Origin: Capitulum mitella
Taxonomy: Eukaryota; Arthropoda; Thecostraca; Pollicipedomorpha; Pollicipedidae
Direction: 5' to 3'
DNA: 64,000 nucleotides
Assembly (NCBI GenBank): GCA_030062745.1
Contig: CP099839.1
Coordinates: forward strand, 2,857,001 to 2,921,000
The notes below the pieces were generated by a model that was not told the DNA's origin, made no database searches, and was given only the letters and a program-made list of their open reading frames with translations. Of this stretch, positions 1-12,470 are shown piece after piece (the stretch's first letter is position 1; every line of letters begins with the position of its first letter). Both the position numbers and the translations under genes were made by a program.

Positions 1-395
1 ACATATTCAAACTATTTGATGGGATCTTATAAAGCTATATTCAGCCCACAGATGCTATATATGTTTATGTGCAAAGATGGCGGATTTATTATCAGCAAAT
101 GAGCTTGTAAGGCAACTATAGATCAGTCTCCTCCAGCTAACCTCAGAGTTTCGCGCATATTTCATATAAATGAGGTAGTGTCATGCTCTTGCAAACTTGC
201 ACGATTTCAGGGCACCACGTCGTGACATGCCAGAAGTCATAACCTGAAGATGACTGCCTACGAGCCATCTCCCTCCACTACAAAAAAAAAGAAACAAGAC
301 CAAGATTGGCCAGTCTACAGAAGCACCACTATGGCCACCTGTCTGGTGCACAGTTCAGAGCTTTGCACAGGTCGCTGGTGGCCGGATTCACAGAC
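1..395 (-). other. VPS33A: VPS33A intron 2 (continues off the left edge)
   Basis: The stretch left of the second VPS33A coding exon reads as intron. The exon ends at a GT donor (395-394 on the minus strand), and I see no further VPS33-like coding sequence before the window edge. The remaining roughly 500 codons expected for the family must lie outside the window. Confidence 0.7.
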
Positions 396-2362
396 CTCTG
401 CACGTTCTCGGCGACCGCCTCCATGAGGCCGACCTCAGGTCGCACCAGGAAGAAGATATTGTCGACGTCACTGGGCGGCAACCGGCCCGGCCGGAGCAGA
501 AACATCTTCACCACGTTCTGCTCGGACAGGAACGAGTACTCGGCCACCAGGCCGAATGGCCCCATCAGCCGCTCGTCCCAGACGATCGCCTGAGGGCAAA
601 AGCAGCAATCAGCCTACATCAGATACAAGGTGCCAGGCACATGTATGAAAACAGTCAACAGAGGTGCTGCAAGCGAGGATGTCAGACATTGCTGCACAAT
701 GTGTCACCCACAGGGTTTTCTGCATTGTGCATAAAAACAGGATATCACAACATGGGAACAGTTCATCCATAACCATTCAATGACCCATAATAAAATGAGA
801 GGAAAATATGAGCACTTCATCCATTAACATTGAATGGCAAGTATAAAATAACAGAAAACAACAACACTTTTTGCCCTCAACTTGTGCTCCCTTGAAGCTC
901 CACATGAGAGAATTTTACATGACACATGATGGCACTATTCATGCTAATTGAAACTGAATGCTTATAACAATGAAAATTGTTGATTTTTTGTGATAATTTT
1001 ATAGAGGTGCTAGTGTGCAATCATTTGAATATCAATAAAAACACCACTGCCCTGGATATCTAAGCACCTGATGCATATCAAATGTCAGTGCATTTTCAAG
1101 GTATCAACATGAAAACAACCCAACCATGGGCTTTCTTCTGGGGGTGGGGCACCGACTCACTGCATTTGGATTACATGAAATGTGTGGTGTAGAGTAAATG
1201 GTACTGGCAGAGAACATGACTATGATGAACCTTAAGTGGGTGACCAGCTGTCAATCCAGTCTTTTGGATACAACTTGCTTTTTTAGTGATTCACATTAAT
1301 TAACCTCCTGCTTGAAGAATGTACATATCTAAATGCATGTGTCTAATTCATTATGTCACTGCAGCATGAAGAATCAAAAACACTCTCTCCAGAATACAAA
1401 ACATTTTTGCAAAAATATCCTCAAGATGCTTTTTGTTGGTGGCAATGTGTGCCTTTCATTCAAATGTTAGTCCATTTTGATTTCAATCATATTATTTTTC
1501 AAAAAATCAAAGTGCCTGTCTTAAAATGCCTGGCAGGAAAACTTGCCCAAATAAAGATGAAAACTCTGCAAATGCTGATTATTATGGGGAAATTGGTTGT
1601 GATTGCAGTCAAGTTCCATTAGCTGGAGAGGCAGTAATTCTGATTTTCACTCATTCATTTATACTTTATTATGTTTTATATTAGCTTTTCAGTACCACTT
1701 TTTTTATTAGACACTTTTTTTCAAAGTTAAGTATATTCATTTTGGCTTTTAAGCACATCATGCTTATTATTTCCTGTTTATGTGTCATTTATAATATTTC
1801 CATGCTTTCTTATTATCATTTTACTTTCAAGTTCTTGTATTAATTAGCTCACATGAGAAAAATGTTTTCCATCTTGCATGACAATATGGCTCAGTTATGA
1901 GTTATGAGGCATTTGGTAGCACATCAGCATTCCTATCACTACAGTCACAATAATGGTATCCAGAGGCATGCCAGTAGGGTTGTTCAATGAAGTACAGAGT
2001 GCATTTTATGTATGGGAATTACAACCTGTAGATGTCCAGAAACAATATTTCTCCCAAAGTATCATGGGCATTCTGTATTGTATCTTCTTTGTACCATGCC
2101 ATTTAATCTGTATACATATGGTGTCATTCTCATCCACTAAGAAATCCACCAGACACAACACAAACAGAAACCACTCATGGGGAATTGACCAACACTTGTA
2201 GACTGGCTTCATGAGACATTTGTGGACATCACAAAAAAGTTGAGTATGCCCCACCTTGGTGCCATTTCCCTTTTCCAGCAGAGAGACCAGTTTTTGGCGG
2301 GCCTCATCTCTGAAAATGTTTGTTCGTAGACGACCATGCATTAGGTGGAGTGCTGATGACAT
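396..2362 (-). CDS. VPS33A: VPS33A, Sec1/Munc18-like subunit of HOPS/CORVET (partial, 5' end)
   Basis: VPS33A is the SM-family subunit of the HOPS and CORVET tethering complexes; it binds SNAREs and promotes endosome-lysosome fusion on the cytosolic face. Two coding exons are visible. Exon 1 (2255-2362) encodes 36 residues from ATG to a GT donor, phase 0. Exon 2 (396-589) follows an AG acceptor and begins [18 protein letters not shown], then [12 protein letters not shown] and FFLVRP, colinear with the N-terminal SM domain of animal VPS33A. The junction restores the family's GTK-AIVWDE reading. The ATG at 2362 is preceded nine bases earlier by a strong TTTTCAG acceptor, so the upstream leader is probably spliced. 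Exon 2 ends in phase 2; the rest lies beyond the left edge. Intron 1 (590-2254) is AT-rich and CpG-poor. The A paralogue (Drosophila carnation) fits better than VPS33B. Confidence 0.9.
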
Positions 2363-3261
2363 TTTAAGCCTCTGAAAACAAAACAACAGAGTTCACGTAA
2401 GCGACAACGGAAATGACATTGCATCAACATATAACATAGTGCACTTCATATAACAGCAATCGCTCCTGTCAGGGTATACAAGGGAATGTTTTCATGCCAA
2501 TTCAGCAAGAATTCCCTCAGTACGGAATTAGTGGTGAAAAACAGTCTTACCCAACGGTCCCGAACACAGCACGAAAAAGTGCACTGCCTTTTTCCTATCT
2601 TCCCAGCTTTGACGACTGGCCGACACTTTTGTCTATGATGCGCCTCATATGAATCAAAAGATTAAAGCTTAGCGCCACGAAATCCGTTTCCCTCCGTCGT
2701 ATGATTAATGATTTTGTATTTTGAAGTGCCGCAGCTGTTCCAGCAAATGTGCTTGCGCAGCCTGCCTATTAACTTTATTGGCCAGTGGGCTATTTTTGCA
2801 CGCAATCCGTTCCCGAGGTTTATATGTCCACCGTCAGCAAAGTTTTGCTGAGTAAATGGAACATCGGCAACAATCATGTTCTTGCCTTGAGGATGCCGGC
2901 TCCTCAAGCAGTTATCCAGGCCACTACTTAAAAACAATATCCGACATCAACCGCGACCAGAGGAGAAAGGTTCTTGTCCTCATTCCTCTCCATCAATATC
3001 TGAGAAACGGAACAGAGGGATCACCCTTCAGGGATGAGACCATATTGGGAACAGACTGTGTAATGCATGATCTGCCATTAATAGACGTCTTAAATTTCAT
3101 GGCTGGGTACTCTATTTGCGAAAGAAACGCATGTAATTTGCTTGAGCTCCATCAACGCTCTCATGTTATGATCACAGATGGCACCATCTCAAACACTCAT
3201 GCTGATGATCACACCGACAAGCACAACAAACACTCCCTGAACACAGCCACTCTACACCACG
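2363..3261. other. VPS33A upstream region and MTPAP 3' UTR
   Basis: No coding exon is recognised here. The interval lies between the VPS33A start codon and the MTPAP stop codon, both genes reading leftwards. It holds a 3' splice site at 2372-2373 (minus), a probable MTPAP polyadenylation signal near 2774, and a moderately CpG-rich stretch around 2400-2900 that may be the VPS33A promoter or leader exon. The open reading frame at 2856-3386 (+) is antisense and has no recognisable protein features. Confidence 0.55.
2774..2779 (-). terminator. Probable MTPAP polyadenylation signal
   Basis: The minus strand reads AATAAA here (TTTATT on plus), about 485 bases after the MTPAP stop codon and about 400 bases before the VPS33A 3' splice site. 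Position and hexamer fit, but no cleavage site is proven. Confidence 0.45.
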
Positions 3262-5795
3262 CTACAACATCTGCCGCCTCTTCTTCCGCCTTTTCTTCGG
3301 CTTCCTCTCCGGCGTGCCGGGGTCCGCGGCGTCACCCTCGACAGGAGGCTCTGGTTCGGTCGGCGCGAGATCAACTCTCCAGCTGACAGCGCCCGGCGGC
3401 GTCGGAAACGGCTCCCGACCCGGGTTTCGGCCCGCCCTGCCGCTCCTTAACAGCCTGGCCAGGTCCAGCTTGCTGACGGTACGCTGGGGGACGGCCGGGG
3501 CAGCCGTGCGGGCAGCAGCAGGGGCAGCGGCGGCCGGCGCGGCGTGCTGCACCTCCGCGGCGCCCGCCTGCCGCTGCCGCTCCGCCGGCGGGGCCTGGAC
3601 CGAGTCCCCTCGTCGCTCACCGTCCCGGGCCGAGTCCCCCTGCCGCTCACCGTCCTGGACCGGGCTCACCCGTCCCTCAGGCTCGTCCGCAGGCGGGCGC
3701 TGGACAGCAGTCTGCCCCGCGCCCGCACACACGGCCGGCTCGTCGTCCTCAAACAGCGCGCGCACCGACAGCGGCGGACTGAGCGGCTCGCAGGCGGCCG
3801 CGTCCCCGTCCAGGAGCAGCGGCCACCAGCGGCCCTCGCGCAGCAGCCGGCCGGCGCGCCGCGCCTCGGCGCCCAGCCGCCGCACCTCCTCGCCGGTCAC
3901 GTTCTTGGTGACGTTGAGCTCGCGGTCGAGCGGGTTCTGCACGTGCAGCGGGCCGCCGGCCGGCCGCGGAAAGTCGCCGGCCCACACGACCGAGATGGCG
4001 CGCGCGTCCAGGTCCAGCTCGCCGTAGAAGGCGAAGAAGGCGGCCAGCAGCTGTGAGAGCGACTCGCTGTTGGCCGACGGCGGCACCAGGCTCGGGTCGC
4101 GCAGGAACGAGTACGCGGCGCCGTCCACCTCGGCCGAGTCGCCCGGTCCTGCGGGGGGGGGGGGCGTTAGACAGGCACACTTAGGTCGGACATAGCAGGT
4201 CAGACATCACTCGACTCCAGGAGAAAGAAGTCTTCACAGTGAAAGAAATACCACACATGACCTCATGCCATAAGACGATTTGACCAGTTACTGCACCAGC
4301 CTTGGAAGTGCTAAAATATGGAGACCAAACTGAAAGACCCTACTGATCAACCAGAGTTTACCACCTTGTCTTACATGAACGTCTTGTTCATATTTGGCGT
4401 CGTTGTGGCTGGAGAATTATAGCCTCCCCAGCCAGGAAAGATGGTAAAATGTATAAATTCGCTTATGGTTGGTTCTGAGGTCATGGTGAACAGGAAGCAG
4501 CCCGCGGCACTTACTGGCCCTCTGAGTCAGCTCATTAACCGAAGGCAGGACGGGCACCGGTCTAGTCTGCAGGAAGTATATGACCAGCAGCGTGATGCCG
4601 AAGTTGGAGATCCAGCGGCCGGCTCCGGACGATCCCGATATGGCGTTGGTTAGGTGAATCTGGGGTCACGGGTGTCTTTCAATGGACCAGACAAACAAAA
4701 GGTGAAATCATGTCGCATCTCAGTCTGATATATGCACGACCACAAGTAAGGGCTCAAAGGTTAAAGAAACTGTCAAACTATAAAGAAAAGAGGGGCAACA
4801 AAGTGTCGAAGGCATTTCTTTTCCCGCAACATCTACAGGCGCTGCATTACATGTTACGTTTAAGTCCGTAAAAATGGTGGAAAAGAGGCCTTTTCCATTT
4901 TAGCGATACCCATGGCAACAATGGCATAGGCAATGTTTCGTGACAAAAACGTTTGTATCAAAATATGCCATACAATAAGTGAAAAACTAAAGATTGAAAC
5001 GCTCGCTACGTAAAAGCCTAACACGAATATCAAATATCGCTTGTGTTTAACAAAAAAAAATGAAAGAATCGTGTTAATGGTTCATGAAATATCACCACAT
5101 TTGGTCGACAGGCCCATCTATGTGTAGTGGTGCACGTTTTGTATACATAAGCCTGACGCCACGGCCCAGGCTGCATTTAAAAGCGTGTGCGAACCTTTTC
5201 TGCCCAGTGTCTCACAGCCCTGACGAGCGGCGCCACCCGCTGGTCCAGCTGTGCCCAGACGTACAGCAGTTCAGTCATGTGCAGGCCATTCCTGACAAGG
5301 CAAAAACGCAGCTCAGATAATGGTCGGTGCAAAGCTTGAATACTAAGTCACAGCCACAGTCACACTGTGTCAATCACACATCCAAGGATGGGACTTTATA
5401 TGTTTTGCAGGGGCACGTGCCCCCGCCCCCCGAAAAAATCATACATTTATCGTGGCTCCTACAGATGTTGACTGGAAAAATGGGTTTCAAAGTCCCATTT
5501 GTACCCCTCCCGTCATTTTCAAAAAGTTCCATCTTTGCACGCACAAAGTTTACCTTACCTATAAAAATAAATCAAGAAGCACGACAAATGAGCTCAAAAC
5601 ATTACTACATTAAAACAAAAATCTGACTAGGTCAAAAATTAAGGGCTCACGTAGCAGGCACAAAACATCGCCAAAAACAATCGATTTTTGTGCATTGTGC
5701 AAGATGGTTTGTTTGCAGTGAGCATCAAACATGTCATCTGAAAAACCAGGAATTGAAATCCTCACAAGACAAGACCAATTTTGGAATATTTTATT

Positions 5796-5835
<40 letters not shown>

Positions 5836-8800
5836 ACATAACATACCTTAGATTATATAAATATATATAACACAAATTTTATATGCAATATAAATTTACA
5901 TTTTACATATCATATACATCAAATTATTATATTACATATATAATACAGTAAAATATAAATTATATTATACAAATACAACATATACATTTATATCATTGTA
6001 CATACCACAATATAAACATATATATTATTCAAACATTTCTTTTATGATTTAATTAATCTTTCAAACTGCAATCTCCAGTGCCAGTCGCGATCGCCGCGAA
6101 CACAGAACAGCGACGAAATTAGTTACGTTTCCAAATTTAGTAAGACAGCCAACGCCGCAAATCGCCAATTCCTCACCTCTGCATTGAAAGGTCGCAGTCG
6201 ATCCCGGTGAAGAACTGGGTATACTTGACAATCGGGACACGGGCCTTCAGGATCCTCCTGACCTGATCAGGATACCGCCGGTTACTTAGACCTCTACTTC
6301 TGAAATCAACTACTCAAACCACGCACAAAAGAGGAAATATACGCAAAAGGGTCGAAACGATACCGAAACCAGCCAAGACTCGAAGTCTTTACTGCCAGTG
6401 CCAAACAATTCTATTTTGTGATCTTCATCGACACAGTAATTTGTTTAAAAAAAAATCAAGCATGAATGACTCAAAAGATGCCGCCAGTGATTACCGCCCG
6501 ATTCCTGCGAGCATCCCCACGATTCCCCCACGACCACGAGACTCCTGCCTCAGACGGCAGTCGGAGTTCCGTCAGGTTCTCACCTGGGAGCAGCCGGGCA
6601 TCAGGGTCGCCATCATGTCGCTGATGATGGAGAGGTAGCGCTGCGTCTGCACCCGCCCGTCCGGCTTGGCCGCCATTGTCTGGAAGGCCAGCCGCTCCGA
6701 CGTCTGCCGCGAAACGGAATATCACCGCAGGGTCGAGGTCCGTGAACTGGGATCTGAGAGCTTTTAAGTTCGTGCGGCTATCTGTTTCTTGGCTTAATAG
6801 GTGAACGCCAATTGAAGTCGAACTAAGATCTACGATCTCCGCGACTAAACTGCCCCGAAAAGGGAATAGGTGAACTAGTGAAGCCGCTAGCAACACTTTC
6901 CTGGCAGGCCGCTACAACAACCTCCGCAGTCACCTTCACCGTGCCCTCCCACATTGGGCCAGACCTTTATCAACAAAGTTCATCCATCCCCTCCATCAGA
7001 AACGACTTCCGCTCACCCCGCACCGCACGAACAGAGAGGGCCCCGGCGGCGGGGCCCATCAGTATCCTCTCATTCCCGCCTCAGCCGCGGCACTTTTCAA
7101 CCCAGACGTACCAGTGGCGCCTTTTCACCCCAATCCTGTGGCGGCGCAGGTCAGCAGCCTCTCATCACGGCGCCAGCGGCGGCGCCGGTCAGCACTCTCT
7201 CACCCTAACCCAGCAGTGGCGCCGATCAGCACCCACCCAAACTGGCCCCTGCATCGTAACCAGTCGACAGGCCCTCACCTCTGGCCGCGCCGGCGCCAGC
7301 TCCAGCACCATATCCACGTCGCAGTCGTACCGGCCGAAACCGTTGGCAGACGAGCCGAACGGGCGCGCGCGCGCGTGCGGAAACAGGCCGGCCAGCGCGC
7401 GCTCCAGCAGCTCACACGTGAAGTAGCGCAGCCGGGCTCCCAGCTCCGTCAGTCGGGTCAGCTCGTGGTGACGCACTAGCTGCTCGTCCAGCTGTCGGCA
7501 GCAGCACCATGGTGAAAAGGACGGGACAGTGGCAGAGGGCAATGCTACAGCACTGTGGCAGGGGCTTTGGCAGAGGCAGAACAGTGACAGGGTCGCCACA
7601 GTGGCAGGGATGAGACGGTGGCAGAGGCGGCACGGTGGCACGGGCGGCACAGTGGCACGCACATCGGCACACCAAGGCCGATGTCGCTGGCCTCCCACAG
7701 CAGACAGGTGGAGTGTTTAAATCCGAACATTGGAGAGCTGCGATTTTTCGTTGACCAGAGCCATAAACACACAGTCCACATCAAAACAATGCTACAACAA
7801 AACAGATTTACAGCAATAACAAAATGGAAATGTTTTTCACAACGTCCTGTCGACAGCATGTGATCGGCCTGCAACGAGCAGGCGCTCCGCTCCTACCGTC
7901 GGACGTTCGGCGATCTGCCTGGCCAGCTCCGCCTCCGACCGTGACGGTTCCTGGACGATGGGCGGCAGCGCGGCGTCCGCCTCGGCCGCCGGCTGTCCCC
8001 GGCCGCCCGCCCGAAACCAGAGCAGTGGCGAGCTGACTGGCACCACGGTGTCGGCGGCAGGGTGGTGCGCGTGCCGAATCACCTCCTCCGCCTCCGCCCG
8101 CGACGACATCTCCACAAACAGGAATTCCTGTGCCCACACAGGTGGAGAAAGAGAAATGGGATGTCAGTGCTTAGCAAACTTTTCCACAATTGTCAGTTTG
8201 TCGTAAATAGCTGCTTGTGGAGGTCAAATTCAGTTGAATTAGCCACAAAGCTTTCTGTAGCCCAATAAACTATTCAGACTGATTAATTTTGATCATATGA
8301 ATGAGCAAAAAAGCTATAAGAACCAGGAACCACAGATATATATATATGGCCCAGTTGACAAGATCTGTGTTCTTTAGCAGCCATATAAGTTAAAAAATCT
8401 CACCTTCTTTTCTGATGTGAAGTGGAATAGATTGCTGACTGTACCATACTTTTCTAAAACTGCTCCCCAATGGACCAGCTGACTTTGGGGATTGAACTTG
8501 AAACAACAAACTTTGCTTGGCCTGTTTCTGACGAAGTTCCCCAGCTTCATCAAAGGTGAGCATTTGTCTATGTCTTGATGATGCACATGTTTTTGGTTTT
8601 GCTAAAACAGTGGTTTTTGAACTAAGAATACCACAGGTACAAGGAAACATCATGCCATAGTAAAATGGATTGACTACAAGACTAAGTAACACATAATGCC
8701 ACATGGAACCACAGGATTTCAGTGGTTTTTAGTCACTGAATTTTTGCAACACATTGCTAAAATGTCTATACAGTAAAAATGTCATAAGCAAAAAGGATAC

Positions 8801-9416
8801 ACCAATCTTTAACCTTTCACCACTGCAGTCATGCAGAATATTACATCACTACAACTGAATTCAAATAATAAAATACAGCAGTCAAAGGAAATCTGACTTA
8901 AAGACTAGCAAAACCAGTTTCTGCAACAATGAAGGTCCATTATGAAAACTTACCACAGCTTCCCAGCTTCACAGCCAAAAGGGATGATCTAACCGAACTC
9001 TGAAGAGCCATGGCCTTTAAAGAATTATATCAGTGTCATACCAAAAATTCACAGGTAATCCACTTCCAATGCGAGACATGTACAGAGAAAAGCAAGGCAT
9101 CCATAAAATGGACGAGCTACCATCTACACATTTTAAGAAAGTGCGCTCATATTGTGGGAACGATATTTCTCTGATCTTCAAAGCCAGATACTTTGAGTTG
9201 ACGCACAGGGTAGCGTGGTGGAAGATGTCATGAAACACTAAATACTAGAAAGGCCACATCGAAATGGAAATGAGCGTATCTTCCGTTGTTAGTCAAAACA
9301 AGGCAATCTTCTTTCCTCGCCTTCCTACACCTTAACCTCCGCTGTATGCAGCGGACTGATAGGCGAAAAACCAAACGACTCAACTTGCATAACCGTATCA
9401 CATTTGTGGCCGACAT
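3262..9416 (-). CDS. MTPAP: Mitochondrial poly(A) RNA polymerase (one-base frameshift in exon 2)
   Basis: MTPAP adds poly(A) tails to mitochondrial mRNAs in the matrix. Nine coding exons join: 9337-9416, 8404-8621, 7897-8127, 7279-7491, 6584-6703, 6177-6262, 5195-5291, 4515-4659, 3262-4148; all junction phases agree once the exon 2 problem is set aside. Exon 1 is an Arg-rich amphipathic leader without acidic residues until late, typical of mitochondrial import; an in-frame ATG at 9458 would add 14 residues. Exons 2-3 hold the RNA-binding-like domain. Exon 4 has the polymerase signature [11 protein letters not shown] with catalytic DCDVD (residues about 234-238). Exons 5-9 match the palm and PAP-associated domains ([13 protein letters not shown], then PLHVQNP...LNVTKNV). 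About 691 residues against 582 in human; the excess is a low-complexity C-terminal tail ending in a Lys/Arg cluster. Exon 2 is one base too long: at 8487-8490 the frame switches inside the conserved domain. Confidence 0.93.
5799..6050. repeat. (TA)n microsatellite and AT-rich tract in an MTPAP intron
   Basis: A TA dinucleotide run of about 33 bases at 5799-5831 leads into roughly 200 bases of nearly pure A+T. It lies in the MTPAP intron 5292-6176 and contains no exon. Confidence 0.9.
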
Positions 9417-12414
9417 CTCCGTATTTGCAGCAAAAGAGCACGAAGCGTCTCTTGACATTCCAAGACGTATTTACCATTAATACTTTTCATATTTTTCCTT
9501 TAAAATGAAAAAAGATTATGTCTTTTGCACAATTGTTTTTTATTAAAAGAACTAAATAATGGCAATAATTATATTTTTCCCTTCTAAACGTCAAAGTTGG
9601 TTTAAAGCGAAACAGGGTTGCTGCAAGCGCAAGGGCAAAATGATAACAATTTAAGCGAGCCATTTGCTTAACGCGAGAGAAACGGGACGAGCCTGTGTGC
9701 CGGCGGTGGATGGACCCAAGGCATTAGGACTGGCGTACTTCACGTGGTGTGTGCTGTAGGTCAGGGTTGGAAAATGTTATTTTTGATGTTTAGGAACGAC
9801 AAAATGATTTTCCAGAAACACTATGTACTCCAGTCGTTTGTTATTGTAACTCACCAACAACCTAAAAGGTATCAAAAAGGGACGCGTAATGGCCAAGTAT
9901 TTTTGTGTGCACGTGTGCGAAATGTATACTCTGAAAGAGTATGTTTACTCTGGCATGGCACCAGTAATAAAAAGAACCATTTAACCAAGTTATATTTATC
10001 ATACTGGAAGTGGTAGTAAATCTCGTTTTATGTTGGATGTTTTATTTTTCAGCCTTCTTTTTCCAATACATATTGGAATCATATTGCAAGATAATGCATT
10101 GCACATTATTACTTTTAACTCCTTGTAATACTGCAGCCATTTTTGATATTATGTTATTCTAATGTTTTCTTATGTTATGGTAATGTTAATATTAATAGAG
10201 ATTGCAATATGGGGGATTGCCATCAACCCTACCCAAGAAGGGTGAACAAGTCATAGTACTGGTGGTGTGCATGTTCATACCTTGATGATGCCCCAGGTTT
10301 CCAAGAGGTCCCAGATGAACTTTGCTATGGTGACATTTTTCTGAAGATGCAGTGAAGTCTTGCAAGGGTATGCCAGTCCTACATGAGGAAACTTTGAACC
10401 TGTTAAGACAAAGATCACATGAGGCTAGTTATAATATTTCAAGCACCCTTAGACTTCAAGGTTGTACCTTAGTTGTACCTTAGACCTCAAGGGCTCTTCA
10501 GATCCTTCCATGGGCCCATCTGGCTGCTTTCAGTTTTTGTGTTTTGACTTACATATGGGAACTTCATGTTTTGTGCATGCCCCTCAGATATTTAACCTTC
10601 CTTCAGATTATTTAAGTCTAATCAAGTTTTAAGGGCTTTGTGACCCTAAACAGCCCTCATGGTATTTAGGTCTAATCAACTTTAGATGGCTTTGTGAGGT
10701 GCCCTAAGCCATTTAGGGAGGCTCAGTTTGATGAAGTGATTTAGTTTCTTGAAAACCCTATAATGTTCTTCTGGTTTGTTGTGGTTTGTAGGTATCTGTG
10801 AATGTTATAAACTGCATCTTCCCAGATTCATTGCACCTATGACTTGATGATGCCTTTCCAGATGTCTGTGAGAGCCTCCACATCTTCTTTGGCCTTTTGG
10901 AGTTTTCAGCAGTCCTCAGATCTTAAGGAGTGCCCAGCAAGGCTGGAAAATGCTTTTTTGCTGTTGTAGAATACCACAAAATATGTGCTCCAGTCATTTT
11001 ATATTCCAAAAATTTAATTTCTTGTGCCCCATCAGAAAGCTACATTATAACCATGTTGGCAAATTTCTAACTCCAAGCAAATGACTTTGTCTCCATTCAA
11101 TAAGAAGCAGGTAGAATGTCATAACTGACTTAAACAAGAATCTTAACTTAAGCCAGTATTACTGTCTGCAAAATTCTGCACTCCAAAACATGAATTCTGC
11201 CCTGACACCAAGAATGAAAACCAAATTTCCAACCATGATGCCAAGTATTTTCATTGATGCCTCAGGTTGTCATTAGGATGCCAATACATTTATACAGGGA
11301 TGTCACATTTGTTTGGTTTTCTAAGCCATGACTGGACCTCTCAGGCATATATAACAACCTTCAGATCCATTTTAATCCACCTGATCTCCATGAAGATTTG
11401 CAGTATTGGGAAAGTGGGAAGAGCTTCAGGAGAGCTCTCAGATATCTCCACAATGTCCTTTTCCCATATTATTTGGAGAGTCCTCTTAAACTTTGTGTCT
11501 GCTCCAACTCCCTAAAGATAACATTTAGAATCTGAATGGCTGATCACCATGCTACAAAAGCCCATCAGATCTTTGTGAGGGCCTGTGATATTGTGGGGGT
11601 TAGCATGCAGGCAGCTGTAATGACAGCAGCTGATCCTGTGATGATGACTTCATGTTGACCTTGTGGCTGGGTGGGGGGCTGCAGGGGCAGCAGGGAGCTC
11701 CTGCGATTGGCACTGGCACGTTCATACGCGCCAGTTGTGTAGATATTTTGTGCATGGTGCCACCCATGCCTTCTTTGCCCGGTGGCAGCGGCGAGGCGGC
11801 GCTGATCTGACACCAGGGCAGGCAATACAGGAATTCTTTTATTGGCTGCCATGGTGTGAGGATGAGACAATGCAAAATAAGTGTTTAAGGCCACATTTGC
11901 AATATAATGTAGTTCATTCAGGATCTTGTGTTGGCTCCTCAGGTTTTCTAAGTGGCCTCAGTAATTTTGAGAGGGTTGTGAGGTTTTCAGGATTTCTTTT
12001 ACATAGATTGGGACCTGTGCATAATTATGGGAGGCACAGATGTCAATGTGGAGGGTATCATTTCCACATGCTGTTGTGGAAGTTATGTCATTTTTGCAGA
12101 GTTGGATAGGGATGTTCTTGCATCCCTAATTTACATTTAAGCCCCACCCATGGAACCTCTCTGGACCAGATGAGGTGATAAATGATGTAATGATATTGGT
12201 GCAAGGTTATGAAATAGACACTGGGAAACAAATAATGTAATGATAAATGAATGGATAGGGGCTGATTTTTAGCATTGGTTTTGTGATTCCTCCTTTGTGT
12301 TCATTTTGTTTGTCTTGTTTTTTTCTCCCATTTGGTGTTCATTGTTGTGTTCCCTCTGTGTACTTTCCTATAAGCAATGCCATCACACAAACAGTGATGT
12401 TATGACATTTACAG
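9417..12414. other. Divergent spacer between MTPAP and EEF1AKMT2
   Basis: No coding exon is recognised. From about 9420 to 10020 the DNA carries ordinary CpG numbers and probably contains the promoter or promoters. From about 10023 to 11702 I find no CpG at all, followed by a short CpG cluster at 11704-11811 and then none again to about 12627. The spacer ends at a candidate 3' splice site (AG at 12413-12414) 56 bases before the EEF1AKMT2 start codon, so part of it may be a leader intron of that gene. Confidence 0.6.
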
Positions 12415-12470
12415 GGAAGGAGAATCTGCATCACTCTCCTTGTTTTGTGGAACTTGAAACATCATTGACA

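Noticed and set aside
2856-3386. 176-codon plus-strand open frame
   Set aside because: It overlaps the MTPAP 3' UTR and last exon in antisense, is not similar to any family I recognise, and ends in a Ser/Ala string derived from the exon.
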